NCBI RefSeq assembly: GCF_017303275.1
Contig: NZ_JAFKOJ010000006.1
Span: 186,001-250,000, forward strand
Reading direction: 5' to 3'
Length of the DNA: 64,000 bases
DNA from: Bacillus sp. NTK034
GTDB taxonomy: Bacteria; Bacillota; Bacilli; Bacillales; Cytobacillaceae
In this document: one piece after another, positions 8,322 to 17,219 of the stretch
Layout of the letters: every line of letters begins with the position of its first letter
How positions within the stretch are numbered: position 1 is the first letter of the stretch
Translations under genes and position numbers: made by a program
The notes under the pieces: generated by a model
What the model was told of the DNA's origin: nothing
The model's database searches: none
What the model saw: only the letters and a program-made list of their open reading frames with translations

Positions 8322-9257
8322 TCAATCCTCTATAACCGCTTCCTTTTCAATGCTGATTTCTTCCGGCAGCATTGTTGACGCTTTCGGAACCTGGCGGGGC
8401 TCATAATCAATCTCATCAGAGGAGTATACTCTGATTACCACTTGGCCATGCATAGCTTTTGCCCGAATGAGCAGGGGAGAGCTGTAACGGTTCCTAAAGG
8501 TGAAATCCGGGCCATACCAGCTTACAGTTGCATCCCGGCCAGGCGGTACATAGGGAACCTTTTTGCTGTGGGAATAACGCTCGATCACTTTAACGCCTGC
8601 CCGGTCAACTGCATTGAATAGAGTTGAGGAAACCTGGCAGATCCCGCCCCCGATATCTTCTGACAGTTCCCCTCTAACGATAACCGGTGCACGCTTATAG
8701 CCCTTCCCTGCCGTTCTTTTGCCGACAGCACGGTTAAAAGAAAATACTTCATTCGGAAAAACAACATAATTATCAAGTGCTTCGGCAGCAAGCTGAATAT
8801 TATGGGAGCGTGAGGCGTTATTCGGATTAAAGTACGTAACATACTGGCCGATCATTTTAACCCGGATATGGGAGATAAGATCCCGATCCACTCTCGGGTA
8901 TACGGGGAGTATTGGGATCTCAATTTTAGCCGGCCCGTTACTATAAAAATATGTATAAAAAATATCTGTGAATGCTTTGCGGTGCAGTATTTTTCCAGGC
9001 TTCTCGGCAATGACGCGCCCGCTTTCGCCTATGTACGCGTTCATAGGCGGAATATACGTCTGGCGATCTAATTTTTCCAGGAGCTGAGTGAACCGTTCAC
9101 CGTCCACTAGCGGAACCTCGGGAAACGGCAGTTGATATTCTGACCTGTTGACACTTGCAATGGATCTGCCGTCATGTTCAATGGATAAGTCATCAGGTAG
9201 ACTGGCAGTTTGAGTTTGTGTTAATAGCATGATCCCCAATACCCATGAGAATTTCAT
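8322..9257 (-). CDS. VanW-family protein (YoaR-like)
   Basis: A 311-aa protein with an N-terminal signal peptide or anchor (residues 1-18) and a C-terminal VanW domain (about residues 135-270). The VanW signature runs from FSFNRAVGKRTAGKGYKRAP through GGGICQVSSTLFNA to YGPDFTFRN. Such proteins are surface-associated in Bacillus; their biochemical role is unknown despite the vancomycin-cluster name. RBS GGAGGTG ahead of ATG. Its start overlaps the stop of a short upstream open frame by one base pair of codons (ATATGA). Confidence 0.88.
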   Translation of the reverse strand: MKFSWVLGIMLLTQTQTASLPDDLSIEHDGRSIASVNRSEYQLPFPEVPLVDGERFTQLLEKLDRQTYIPPMNAYIGESGRVIAEKPGKILHRKAFTDIFYTYFYSNGPAKIEIPILPVYPRVDRDLISHIRVKMIGQYVTYFNPNNASRSHNIQLAAEALDNYVVFPNEVFSFNRAVGKRTAGKGYKRAPVIVRGELSEDIGGGICQVSSTLFNAVDRAGVKVIERYSHSKKVPYVPPGRDATVSWYGPDFTFRNRYSSPLLIRAKAMHGQVVIRVYSSDEIDYEPRQVPKASTMLPEEISIEKEAVIED

Positions 9258-9436
9258 ATCGCTGGCGCACCTCCGACCTTAGTATGAGCAGGAGAGAATT
9301 GTTTCATGTGCCGAAAATATGAATGATTATAGGTCCCCTCTTTGAACTGCTGCCATGAAGCCATGTCATCATGAACCGGACTGCTGCAGGATTCTCTGAC
9401 CGTTAGAATGCCCTTAGCAAACTCTTCCGGAAGGTT
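9254..9436 (-). other. Possible gene remnant or small ORF upstream of vanW
   Basis: Reading on the minus strand in the frame that ends TGA at 9254-9256 gives a protein-like stretch of about 60 codons (for example FNLPEEFAKGILTVRES and MASWQQFKEGTYNHSYF) directly abutting the VanW start. The only ATG is at 9364 (36 codons) and has no clear RBS, and no GTG or TTG precedes it. It may be the tail of a deleted gene or a small translated ORF coupled to vanW. Confidence 0.3.
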
Positions 9437-9487
9437 GAATTCTTTAATTGATTATGGAATATAGTGTAATAAAACTTTAGTGAGGGA

Positions 9488-11380
9488 ATGAGGAATGTGC
9501 AGCCAGTCAAGGCAGAAATAAGCCGGTTAACCGATTTGCTGAAAAGCAGCCAATCTCAGGATGGCTCCTGGGCGTATCCGTTTGAAATTGGAATCATGAC
9601 TGATGCTTATATGATTATCCTGCTGAGAACGCTCAAAATGAAGGATGAAGAGCTAATTCAGAAACTGGCGGAGAGAATAGAAAGCCGCCAGGATGAAAGC
9701 GGTGCGTGGAAGCTTTTTAAAGACGAAAAAGAAGGGAACTTATCATTAACCATTGAAGCCTATTACGCCCTTTTGTACTCAGGCTATAGACAGAAGCATG
9801 ACCCGCATCTGGCAGCTGCACGGAAATTTATTTTATCAAAGGGCGGAATAAAAAAAGCAGGGGTTTTTACGAAAATCCTGCTTGCAATGACAGGCCAATA
9901 TCCATGGCCTGCCGTTTTTCCAGTGCCCATCGAAATTGTGCTGCTCCCTCCATCCAGTCCAATCAGCATCTACCAGCTTTCGAGCTTTGCCAGAATTCAT
10001 CTCTCGCCGGTGATCGTGCTTGGCAGCAAAAAATTCAGGCGAAGAACGGAAAATAGTCCGGATTTGGACGAAATCTATGGAACAAGGGACAGAGAAGAAC
10101 TATGGGAAGAAAGCCGATCTGATGAATGGAGAAACCTTGTTAACATTCTTGCCGGCATGGCCGAAAGCTTAATTGGATTACCGGATCGGCTCCGCAGTAT
10201 GGCATATGAGGGAACAAAGCAATATATGCTCGATCGGATTGAACCGGATGGAACATCATTAAATTATTTCAGCAGCACGTTTTATATGATTTTTGCCCTC
10301 CTCGCTATCGGCTATTCGCCCAAAAATCCAGTCATTATCAAGGCGGTGAAGGGATTAAAGGGAATGTCCTGTAAAATAGATGGACATATCCATTTTCAAT
10401 TCACTGACGCTAAAGTGTGGAATACCGCTTTAATTTCCCACGCCCTCCAGGAGGCGGGTGTGGATGATTCAGATGCAGCGATTCTTAAAGCAAATAAATA
10501 TTTGCTTTCAAAGCAGCATACCCTTCATGGAGACTGGACGGTCCACAACCGCGAGGGACTTCCTGGAGGCTGGGGATTTTCAGACTTCAACACTTTACAT
10601 CCTGATGTGGATGATACGACCGCCAGTCTGAGAAGTATTCACAACCAAACAGGAGTGGTTTTTGAGAAATCCAGGCAGAGAGGAGTGCAATGGGTTTTAT
10701 CCATGCAAAACCGTGATGGAGGATGGCCGGCATTTGAAAAAAATGTGGATAATCGCCTGCTGAATCTAATCCCCATTCAGGGAGCAGAGTTTATTCTTAC
10801 CGATCCGTCCACAGCAGATTTAACAGGCAGGACCATTGAATATTTAGGCACCTTTTCCACAGGAGCCGAAACTTCAATTAAAAAAGGAATAGGCTGGCTG
10901 AAAAAGAATCAGAGGAGAAACGGTTCCTGGTATGGACGCTGGGGGATTTGCTATCTGTATGGAACCTGGGCAGCCCTTACCGGCCTCGCCGCTGCAGGGG
11001 AAAAGGCAGATGAGGAATATATCAGAAAAGCGGCAGAGTGGCTGAAGTCTGTGCAGAATGAAGACGGCGGCTGGGGAGAGTCCTGCAGAAGCGATATGGA
11101 AAAACGCTATGTACCATTGGGAAGCAGTACCTTAACACATACTGCCTGGGCCGTGGATGCTTTGATTGCCATTTCTAATGAAAACAGCCCTGAGATCAGA
11201 AAAGGCATAGCCTTCCTGATCCGCGAAGGACAAAGAAATGACTGGACAAACGATTACCCAAAAGGGCAGGGAATGGCAGGTTTTCTGTACATGCACTATC
11301 ACAGCTACCGGTATATTTGGCCGCTTTTGGCTCAGAGCCATTATGAAAAGAAATTCATGCAAAAAGGAAGCCCCGAATGA
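9488..11380 (+). CDS. shc: Squalene-hopene / sporulenol cyclase
   Basis: A 630-aa triterpene cyclase, close in length to B. subtilis SqhC (about 632 aa). The catalytic acid motif DxDD is D373-V-D375-D376 within HPDVDDTTAS. QW repeats recur (QSQDGSWA, QNRDGGWPAF, NQRRNGSWYG, QNEDGGWGES). In Bacillus the enzyme cyclises tetraprenyl-curcumene to sporulenes, made late in sporulation, or squalene to hopenoids; the sequence alone does not choose. A sigma factor for its promoter is not clear. A perfect terminator overlaps its stop. Confidence 0.93.
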   Translation: MRNVQPVKAEISRLTDLLKSSQSQDGSWAYPFEIGIMTDAYMIILLRTLKMKDEELIQKLAERIESRQDESGAWKLFKDEKEGNLSLTIEAYYALLYSGYRQKHDPHLAAARKFILSKGGIKKAGVFTKILLAMTGQYPWPAVFPVPIEIVLLPPSSPISIYQLSSFARIHLSPVIVLGSKKFRRRTENSPDLDEIYGTRDREELWEESRSDEWRNLVNILAGMAESLIGLPDRLRSMAYEGTKQYMLDRIEPDGTSLNYFSSTFYMIFALLAIGYSPKNPVIIKAVKGLKGMSCKIDGHIHFQFTDAKVWNTALISHALQEAGVDDSDAAILKANKYLLSKQHTLHGDWTVHNREGLPGGWGFSDFNTLHPDVDDTTASLRSIHNQTGVVFEKSRQRGVQWVLSMQNRDGGWPAFEKNVDNRLLNLIPIQGAEFILTDPSTADLTGRTIEYLGTFSTGAETSIKKGIGWLKKNQRRNGSWYGRWGICYLYGTWAALTGLAAAGEKADEEYIRKAAEWLKSVQNEDGGWGESCRSDMEKRYVPLGSSTLTHTAWAVDALIAISNENSPEIRKGIAFLIREGQRNDWTNDYPKGQGMAGFLYMHYHSYRYIWPLLAQSHYEKKFMQKGSPE

Positions 11381-11398
11381 TTGGGGCTTCCTTTTTTT
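11361..11398 (+). terminator. Terminator of shc
   Basis: AAAAAGGAAGCCCC, 8-base loop, GGGGCTTCCTTTTTT. The left arm includes the stop codon of shc. Confidence 0.9.
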
Positions 11399-11420
11399 AT
11401 AGGCTTATTAATTAGGGATT

Positions 11421-11620
11421 TTGCGGATAATTTTGTGGTTTCGCTCATATTACTGAAATTTCGCCGATAAAACAGAGATTTCGCTCATAACTTTGAAATT
11501 TCGCCGATAAATCCAGGATTTCGCTCATAACTTTGGAGTTTCGCCGATAAATCCGGGATTTCGCTCATAACTTTGGAGTTTCGCCGATAAAACCGAAAAT
11601 TCGCTCATAATCCTTCTCAT
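11421..11620. repeat. Tandem array of ten 20-bp units, two alternating types
   Basis: Ten consecutive units of exactly 20 bp start at 11421, 11441 and so on to 11601. Odd units carry TCGCCGATAA (the first is degenerate), even units carry TCGCTCATAA; the second half of each unit is variable and ends mostly in GGATT, GAGTT or AAATT. The array fills the gap between convergent genes and stops at the stop codon of the next minus-strand gene. No unit contains a useful ORF. Confidence 0.9.
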
Positions 11621-12132
11621 TATCTTTTCTCCTCGTCAACCAGCTGGCAGTCTGCTGAGGAATCATCTTTATTTTTATCAAACCAGAGCTTGTACATGGC
11701 CTTCCCGTCACTAAGCGTGCCATCTGCCATATCCATTGGCAGCAGGGCGAAAAAGACGTAATAAAAGGAGAAATATACAAATTGGTACCACAGCATGTTA
11801 GCTTCCAGAATGCCAATCCGGATCAAGTAATTTACAATAAAAATACTCCCTATGTTAAAAATAGACCCTCCTAAAAAGATAAGAGATTTGGTCAGTTTAT
11901 TGTTGTATTTTAAAGATGTAAACTTACACCCTCCATACCAGAAGTAAAACCGCCTAACCTCCAAAAATCTCATACAGAATAGTATTTTGCCTGTGCCAAT
12001 GATAACCCGTATCCCTTTTCCTCCAAAAAGGCCTGCAAAGAAGATATGACCCAATAAATGAATCAGTGTGACCACTGGGAAAACCACAAAAAAGGCTTGA
12101 ATGAATTTCAAAAAATCATCATACCCAAACAC
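11620..12132 (-). CDS. M50-like membrane protein lacking the catalytic Glu
   Basis: A 170-aa protein with four to five membrane segments. H25-L-L-G-H29 lies in the first helix, where site-2 (M50) metalloproteases have HExxH, so both His ligands are kept but the catalytic Glu is Leu. A second motif, LPMDMADGTLSDG (residues 131-143), resembles the M50 segment supplying the Asp ligand. It may be an inactive protease-fold protein with a regulatory or binding role. It lies between the repeat array and the divergent lia operon. Function unknown; M50 kinship is inferred from motifs only. Confidence 0.6.
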   Translation of the reverse strand: MFGYDDFLKFIQAFFVVFPVVTLIHLLGHIFFAGLFGGKGIRVIIGTGKILFCMRFLEVRRFYFWYGGCKFTSLKYNNKLTKSLIFLGGSIFNIGSIFIVNYLIRIGILEANMLWYQFVYFSFYYVFFALLPMDMADGTLSDGKAMYKLWFDKNKDDSSADCQLVDEEKR

Positions 12133-12269
12133 GGGAAGACCTCCATTTCAATAGATGTATGAAAAACCTGCGCAATGCAGCATCATTATTTGTTTGCCTA
12201 CCCCATGTCTACCCCGCATCTTTCCGTATTAACGTACATTCTTTTTCCATATTTCCCATCTTGATTGAA

Positions 12270-12300
12270 AAAGTCCGACCATCTGCTACGTCTCAGGTCT
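12270..12300. promoter_or_regulatory. Candidate LiaR-binding region
   Basis: AAGTCCGACC and TCTCAGGTCT flank the region just upstream of the -35 of the lia promoter, where LiaR binds in B. subtilis. It is a weak partial inverted repeat; the assignment rests mostly on position. Confidence 0.35.
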
Positions 12301-12303
12301 TAT

Positions 12304-12332
12304 TTGAAAATAAAGCTGAGGCTCGTTATAGC
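12304..12332 (+). promoter_or_regulatory. Probable liaI promoter
   Basis: TTGAAA, 17-base spacer, TATAGC, 48 bases before the liaI-like start. The weak -10 suits an activator-dependent promoter. Confidence 0.55.
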
Positions 12333-12379
12333 ATTCTCATTAAACAGGTAAGATGAAATCAAGAAAGGAGGAAACGAAA

Positions 12380-12727
12380 ATGAAAAAACTTGGATTACTG
12401 ATAGCAGGTGGAATTGCAGCCATGGTGCTGATTTCAAATCTTGGCCCGATCGTGGGTCTGGCAGTAAGCGCGGCGATTCTATACTTTGTGTTGAAACAAT
12501 TTTTAAAAGCAGAAAGCACGATGGGAAAAATCGGCTATGGAATCATCGGGTTCATCGCTTTGATGGCCACCGCTTCCAACTTCCCGGCAATCTTAGGGCT
12601 TGCAGCTGCATACGTTCTATATCTGGTCTATAAAAAGTGGAACGATTCAAGCTCAAGTGTAATGGAAGAAGACAATGACCCTTTTGCTAACTTTGAAAAG
12701 CAATGGGCGGATTTAAACAGAAACTAA
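12380..12727 (+). CDS. liaI: LiaI-like membrane protein
   Basis: A 115-aa protein with about four hydrophobic segments covering residues 1-90 and an acidic tail (VMEEDNDPFANFEKQW). It is the first gene of a lia-type operon (LiaI anchors LiaH in B. subtilis). Start chosen at 12380, after GAAAGGAGG; an upstream in-frame ATG at 12353 has no RBS. Sixteen bases separate it from liaH. Named by position and topology; similar proteins in Listeria and Bacillus go by the Lmo0954 family. Confidence 0.75.
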   Translation: MKKLGLLIAGGIAAMVLISNLGPIVGLAVSAAILYFVLKQFLKAESTMGKIGYGIIGFIALMATASNFPAILGLAAAYVLYLVYKKWNDSSSSVMEEDNDPFANFEKQWADLNRN

Positions 12728-12743
12728 AAAAGGAGAGATACAA

Positions 12744-13376
12744 ATGGCAAACCTATTAACGAGAATCAAAGATACAGTAATGGCAGACCTTCATGAAGCA
12801 TTGGATAAAAAGGAGAAAAAGAATCCAATCGCACTCTTAAACCAATACCTTCGTGAATGTGAGCGCGAAACCGAAAAGGTCCGCAAGCTTTTGGAACGTC
12901 AATATACATTGAAGGAAGAGTTCACTCGAGAATGCGAGCAGGCGAAAAACCTTGCAGACAAACGCAAGCGCCAGGCAGAGGTTGCATCACAGGCAGGTGA
13001 AGAAGAACTCTATCAGTTTGCAGCTCAGGAGCAAATGCAGTATGAAGAGCGTGCCAGCCGTTTGAAGGATCTTCTGAACCAGGCTGTACAGCAAATGGGT
13101 GACCTTGAAAGAAAATACGAGGAAATGAAGCATAAACTGAAGGATATGCACATCCGCCGCATGGAGCTGATGGGCCGTGAAAACATCACACGCGCCAACC
13201 ACCAAATGGATAAGGTGCTTGATCAAAACAATGATAAGTCCTTTACAAGATTCCAGGAAATCGAATCCTATCTTGACCGTCTTGAACATCAGGTGAAAAG
13301 CTCCTATCACCGCAGCACAATCGATGCCCGCATCGCCCAGCTGGAAAAAGAGATGGAGAAGAAGCCTGTACTGTAA
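12744..13376 (+). CDS. liaH: PspA/IM30-family phage-shock protein LiaH
   Basis: A 210-aa, highly charged, almost entirely alpha-helical coiled-coil protein of the PspA/IM30 family. LiaH forms large oligomers that move to the membrane through LiaI and protect it under envelope stress (bacitracin, daptomycin and similar). RBS AAAAGGAGAG before the ATG. A hairpin terminator 125 bases downstream separates the liaI-liaH part from liaF-S-R, as in B. subtilis, where a short liaIH transcript dominates on induction. Confidence 0.9.
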   Translation: MANLLTRIKDTVMADLHEALDKKEKKNPIALLNQYLRECERETEKVRKLLERQYTLKEEFTRECEQAKNLADKRKRQAEVASQAGEEELYQFAAQEQMQYEERASRLKDLLNQAVQQMGDLERKYEEMKHKLKDMHIRRMELMGRENITRANHQMDKVLDQNNDKSFTRFQEIESYLDRLEHQVKSSYHRSTIDARIAQLEKEMEKKPVL

Positions 13377-13502
13377 TACAGCCTACTAAACTTGAAAAGT
13401 CTGTAACATGCAAAAAAAACAATAAATACTCCTGCCTGTCCTATCTTTTTCCCAAAAAAGATAAAAACTCTTTCTATTTTATGAACAAAAAATGGTATTC
13501 TA

Positions 13503-13530
13503 AAAAGGCGTAGGGATACTGCGCCTTTTA
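13503..13530 (+). terminator. Internal terminator between liaH and liaF
   Basis: AAAAGGCG pairs with CGCCTTTT around an 11-base loop. It would give an abundant short liaIH message with some read-through to liaFSR. Confidence 0.8.
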
Positions 13531-13537
13531 TAGTCTA

Positions 13538-13568
13538 TTGACAACAGCGCTTGCGCTTTTCTTATCAT
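13538..13568 (+). promoter_or_regulatory. Possible second promoter, for liaFSR
   Basis: Consensus TTGACA at 13538, then TATCAT at 13563 (19-base spacing) or CTTATC at 13561 (17-base). It would supply basal sensor and regulator. The stretch AGCGCTTGCGCTTTTCTTA inside resembles the right end of the repeat at 6958-7285 and may be a remnant. Confidence 0.45.
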
Positions 13569-13595
13569 TCCAAAACACAGAAGGGGGGATGCCTC

Positions 13596-14330
13596 ATGAA
13601 CATGAACAACAAAAGCGATTATATGAGCTGGATTATCATATTGGGCATTGTCTTTCTCTTTGTGGAAATAGCCTTTTTTAATAGCGGCGTGTTATTCTCT
13701 CTTCTAGTGCCGATTGGAATGGTATATATCGGAAGAAAGAGGATGCCTAAGAGCTCCGGAAAATGGCTTTTCTGGCTTGGGCTAATTTTTCTGCTCATCA
13801 ATATTTTCAGCATGATGACTCTGAAATTCTTCCTGCTGGCAATTCTGATTCACCTGCTGATTCAATTTGGGCAGTCGAAAAAAGATCCTAAACGGATTCA
13901 GCCGGAGTTCAAGGAACCGGCAGTGAATCTCCAGAAAGAAACAGTCATTAAAAAGAATCCTCTTTTTTCCAATATATTTGTCGGCCAGCAAAAAACACCT
14001 GAGCAAGTATACGAATGGAATGATATAAATATACAGACCGGCATAGGCGATACGGTCATAGACTTAAGCTATACGGTTATTCCCAAGGGAGAAACCGTTA
14101 TTTTCATCCGCAACTTCATCGGAAATGTGCAGGTGCTTGTGCCCTACGACGTGGAGGTTAGTGTCAGCCATTCAGCCATTGTGGGTAAGGCCAGAATCTT
14201 CGAGCACGAAGAATCAAAGATGTTTAACCAGCTCCTTCAGCTTCAAACTCCCGGCTATGATCAATCAGGACAGCGCGTTAAGATTTTCACTTCACTTGCA
14301 GTCGGGGATATCGAGGTGAAGCGCGTATGA
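13596..14330 (+). CDS. liaF: LiaF, negative regulator of the envelope stress system
   Basis: A 244-aa protein (B. subtilis LiaF is about 241 aa) with four membrane segments in the first 100 residues and a C-terminal beta-rich cell-wall-active-antibiotics-response domain (TGIGDTVIDLSYTVIPKGE, RNFIGNVQVLVPYDVEV). LiaF keeps LiaS off in the absence of stress. Start chosen at 13596 after AAGGGGGG; the TTG at 13551 has no RBS. The stop overlaps the LiaS start (ATGA), indicating coupled translation. Confidence 0.9.
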   Translation: MNMNNKSDYMSWIIILGIVFLFVEIAFFNSGVLFSLLVPIGMVYIGRKRMPKSSGKWLFWLGLIFLLINIFSMMTLKFFLLAILIHLLIQFGQSKKDPKRIQPEFKEPAVNLQKETVIKKNPLFSNIFVGQQKTPEQVYEWNDINIQTGIGDTVIDLSYTVIPKGETVIFIRNFIGNVQVLVPYDVEVSVSHSAIVGKARIFEHEESKMFNQLLQLQTPGYDQSGQRVKIFTSLAVGDIEVKRV

Positions 14331-15343
14331 GTATCATTCAGCGGCAGATTGCCTGGGGAGCGGGCATGTCCCTCTTTATTCTTGCTGTCCTGACAGCTTC
14401 TTTTTTTACGATGTTTCCCATTCCAGGCTGGCGGGATCTGTGGGAAACGGAAATACTCGATATTCCGTTTATCTTATTTGTGCCGAGCGTAAGCCTGGCT
14501 CTTGGCCTGATCTTTGGATTATTGTCAGGCATTTACTGGCGCCGGCAGCTTTTTGCAGTGGACACTATGCTTCACCAGGTGGAGGAAGGCCGCCAATTGG
14601 ATGTGCAGGAAACGGGTAAAGAATTGCAATCCATAGCAGTCAGGGCCGAGAAAATTCAAAAGCATATGGCAGATCAGGCGAAGATTTCTCAAAAACTGGC
14701 AAATGAAAAAGCGGAAGATATCGAGAACAGGATGCAGGAAATCGTTTCCCAGGAACGGAACAGGCTTGCACGCGAGCTTCACGACTCTGTCAGCCAGCAG
14801 CTGTTTGCAGCATCCATGATGATGTCCGCGATTACTGAAACCCAGCAGGATCCGGAAGACAGGCAGGCAAAACAGCTGAAAATGGTGGAAGAAATGATCC
14901 ATCAGTCACAGCTGGAAATGCGTGCCCTGCTGCTGCACCTTCGTCCAGCGGCCCTTAAGGGGAAAAGCCTCCAGGAAGGAATTGAAGAGCTTCTGGTCGA
15001 ATTGCTTCAAAAAGTATCTATGGAGATTGAATGGAAGGTAGAGAATTTTCCGCTTGATAAAGGGGTGGAAGACCATCTATTCCGCATTCTTCAGGAAGCT
15101 GTGTCTAATACACTCCGCCATTCAAAATCGCAAAATCTTGAAGTCCTCCTGATTCAAAGAGATGATTATGCCATACTCCGGGTGGCTGATGATGGAGTAG
15201 GATTTGACGTAGAGGAAACGAGGGCCGGCTCCTACGGCCTGCAGAACATGCATGAGCGGGCTGCTGAAGTTGGCGGAAGCATGAAAATCATCAGTGTAAG
15301 AAACAAAGGAACCCGTCTTGAAGTAAAGGTTCCGATTATGTAA
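14327..15343 (+). CDS. liaS: Sensor histidine kinase LiaS
   Basis: A 338-aa NarL-type (HPK7) kinase. Two membrane segments (about residues 8-30 and 48-70) enclose a very short extracytoplasmic loop, the intramembrane-sensing layout. A HAMP-like and coiled region precedes the phosphoacceptor H152 in RLARELHDSVSQQLF. The ATP-binding HATPase domain ends in DDGVGFD and GSYGLQNMHERA. It phosphorylates LiaR. Confidence 0.93.
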   Translation: MSIIQRQIAWGAGMSLFILAVLTASFFTMFPIPGWRDLWETEILDIPFILFVPSVSLALGLIFGLLSGIYWRRQLFAVDTMLHQVEEGRQLDVQETGKELQSIAVRAEKIQKHMADQAKISQKLANEKAEDIENRMQEIVSQERNRLARELHDSVSQQLFAASMMMSAITETQQDPEDRQAKQLKMVEEMIHQSQLEMRALLLHLRPAALKGKSLQEGIEELLVELLQKVSMEIEWKVENFPLDKGVEDHLFRILQEAVSNTLRHSKSQNLEVLLIQRDDYAILRVADDGVGFDVEETRAGSYGLQNMHERAAEVGGSMKIISVRNKGTRLEVKVPIM

Positions 15344-15388
15344 ATAATGTCTGCTGCGAGGCAAGACTAAATACTGAGGGTGAGGCCA

Positions 15389-16021
15389 ATGATTAAAGTT
15401 TTATTTGTGGATGACCATGAAATGGTTCGGATTGGAGTTTCTTCCTATTTGACGGCACAGCCGGATATTGAGGTTATAGGAGAAGCCGATAACGGGAGTA
15501 CAGCTATTGATCTGGCACTCGAATTGAGGCCGGATATCATTTTGATGGATCTCGTTATGAAAGAAATGGACGGCATAGAGGCGACCAGAAGAATCATTGA
15601 GAAATGGCCGGAAGCTAAGATCATCATTGTGACAAGCTTCCTTGATGATGAAAAAGTTTATCCGGCATTGGAGGCAGGAGCGACAAGCTATATGCTGAAA
15701 ACCTCTAAAGCAAGTGAAATTGCTGAGGCAGTCCGCTCAACCTATCATGGACAATCAGTGCTGGAGCCGGAAGTGACCGGTAAAATGATGGTGAAAATGA
15801 GGCAGAAAAACCAGCAGCTGCCCCATGAAGAACTGACGAGCCGCGAGATGGAAATCCTTCTTTTGATGACAGAAGGCAAAACGAACCAGGAAATCGCCGA
15901 CGAACTTTTCATTGCCTTAAAAACAGTCAAAACACATGTGAGCAATATATTAAGCAAGCTGCAGGTGCAGGACAGGACCCAGGCAGTCATCTATGCCTTC
16001 AAGCACTCGCTGGTTAAATAA
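15389..16021 (+). CDS. liaR: Response regulator LiaR
   Basis: A 210-aa NarL/FixJ-type regulator. The receiver domain has the acidic pair D8-D9 and phosphoacceptor D54 in ILMDLVM. The C-terminal LuxR-type HTH includes [20 protein letters not shown]. The ATG at 15389 is preferred to the GTG at 15380 because the protein then begins [11 protein letters not shown] like B. subtilis LiaR, with GAGGGTGAGG as RBS. When phosphorylated it should activate the liaI promoter. Confidence 0.94.
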   Translation: MIKVLFVDDHEMVRIGVSSYLTAQPDIEVIGEADNGSTAIDLALELRPDIILMDLVMKEMDGIEATRRIIEKWPEAKIIIVTSFLDDEKVYPALEAGATSYMLKTSKASEIAEAVRSTYHGQSVLEPEVTGKMMVKMRQKNQQLPHEELTSREMEILLLMTEGKTNQEIADELFIALKTVKTHVSNILSKLQVQDRTQAVIYAFKHSLVK

Positions 16022-16029
16022 TGTTCTGG

Positions 16030-16063
16030 AGAGCTAATTGTGAGATTAGCTCTTTTTATTTTT
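16030..16063 (+). terminator. Terminator of the lia operon
   Basis: AGAGCTAAT, 6-base loop, ATTAGCTCT followed by TTTTATTTTT. Confidence 0.9.
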
Positions 16064-16158
16064 GCCTGAATGATGAATGATGAACCAGAAAAAAATGATT
16101 CAGAATCGGCTCATGAGGGTAACAATAAAACCAAACAAAAAAATTTGGCGGTGATGAG

Positions 16159-17109
16159 ATGTCTGTGATTGCTTTATTGAAAAAAGGAAATAAATCATCG
16201 GGGATGGCGGCAATCGGAAATACGGCACTGGCAATTGCCAAAGGTCTGGCAGCTTTTGCAAGTGGGAGCGGGGCCATGCTTGCCACAACCCTTCATTCTC
16301 TTGCAGATGCACTGAACCAGGGGTTTGTGTTTTTTGGCAGTGCGCTTGCAGAAAAGGCGCCAACCAAAAGGTTCCCTACAGGATTTGGCCGGGTGATCAA
16401 CTTGTTCGTATTAATTGCTGTTATTGTCATTTCTATCATGGCCTATGAAACGATACATAAAGGCTGGGAATTGATTCAGCATCCAAAGGAATCAACCGAC
16501 CTTTGGCTCAATGTGGGAGTTATGCTTCTTGCAGTAGCAGTCGATGGATTTATTTTATTAAAAGCGATGAAAGAAATCGGCCATGAAACCAGGACTCCAG
16601 CCAAAGGATTTGGCATAGTGCCTGTTGCCTTTAAAAATGTCAGGCTTGCATCCCCCCCAACACGCCTGGTTTTTTATGAAGATATTATTGCGACATTTGG
16701 TGCCTTACTTGCCCTTGTTTCGATTTTAATTGCTCATTTTACAGGACTTTACTTCCTGGATGGGGTCGGCACAATTTTAATTGGACTGCTTCTGGTGGGC
16801 ATCGCTGTGAAAATTGGATTTGAAAATACGTTAGGCCTGATTGGAGTAGCGGCACCAAAAGATATTGAAGACCGTATCGCCCAAATTATTCTCGGTGATC
16901 CTCAAGTCGTGGATATTAAGCAGCTGCGGCTGATCCAGGAGGGAAGAAGATATCATGTGGAGGGGTATATTGAGCTGGTCGAAGGCCTCACGCTTGCCGA
17001 TGCGGATGATATAAAAATTGGTGTAAGAAATCAGCTGCTTGATGACCCTGATATTAGTGATGTAACTCTTGGTATTCTTGAAACAGACCAGATTCAGACG
17101 TGGAAATAA
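16159..17109 (+). CDS. Cation diffusion facilitator transporter
   Basis: A 316-aa CDF (SLC30-type) cation/proton antiporter with six membrane segments. The first metal-site pair is H-x3-D in TTLHSLADALNQ; the second, usually HxxxD in helix V, is here YEDIIATFG, so the site is E/D-rich as in ZnT9-like members. A C-terminal cytoplasmic domain (about residues 215-316) carries the beta-alpha fold used for dimerisation. The likely substrate is Zn, Mn or Co. RBS GGCGGTGATGAG. No metal-responsive operator is obvious upstream. Confidence 0.88.
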   Translation: MSVIALLKKGNKSSGMAAIGNTALAIAKGLAAFASGSGAMLATTLHSLADALNQGFVFFGSALAEKAPTKRFPTGFGRVINLFVLIAVIVISIMAYETIHKGWELIQHPKESTDLWLNVGVMLLAVAVDGFILLKAMKEIGHETRTPAKGFGIVPVAFKNVRLASPPTRLVFYEDIIATFGALLALVSILIAHFTGLYFLDGVGTILIGLLLVGIAVKIGFENTLGLIGVAAPKDIEDRIAQIILGDPQVVDIKQLRLIQEGRRYHVEGYIELVEGLTLADADDIKIGVRNQLLDDPDISDVTLGILETDQIQTWK

Positions 17110-17114
17110 TAATG

Positions 17115-17146
17115 AAAAGGAAGCCTGAACCAAAGGCATCCTTTTT
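17115..17146 (+). terminator. Imperfect terminator after the CDF gene
   Basis: AAAAGG and GCCT pair with AGGC and CCTTTT across a small internal mismatch; TTTTT follows. Confidence 0.6.
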
Positions 17147-17219
17147 CAGTAAGTATAATTTTTTCTTAACAGTTCCTATAAAATGCACATTATTTTTGGA
17201 AAATGCAGGATAATACCCA

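Noticed and set aside
11421-11620. CRISPR-like repeat array
   Set aside because: Repeats are about 10 bp with 10-bp variable parts, no cas genes and no leader; too short for CRISPR.
12159-12356. A 65-aa plus-strand ORF upstream of liaI
   Set aside because: It overlaps the probable promoter and LiaR region, and no RBS precedes it.
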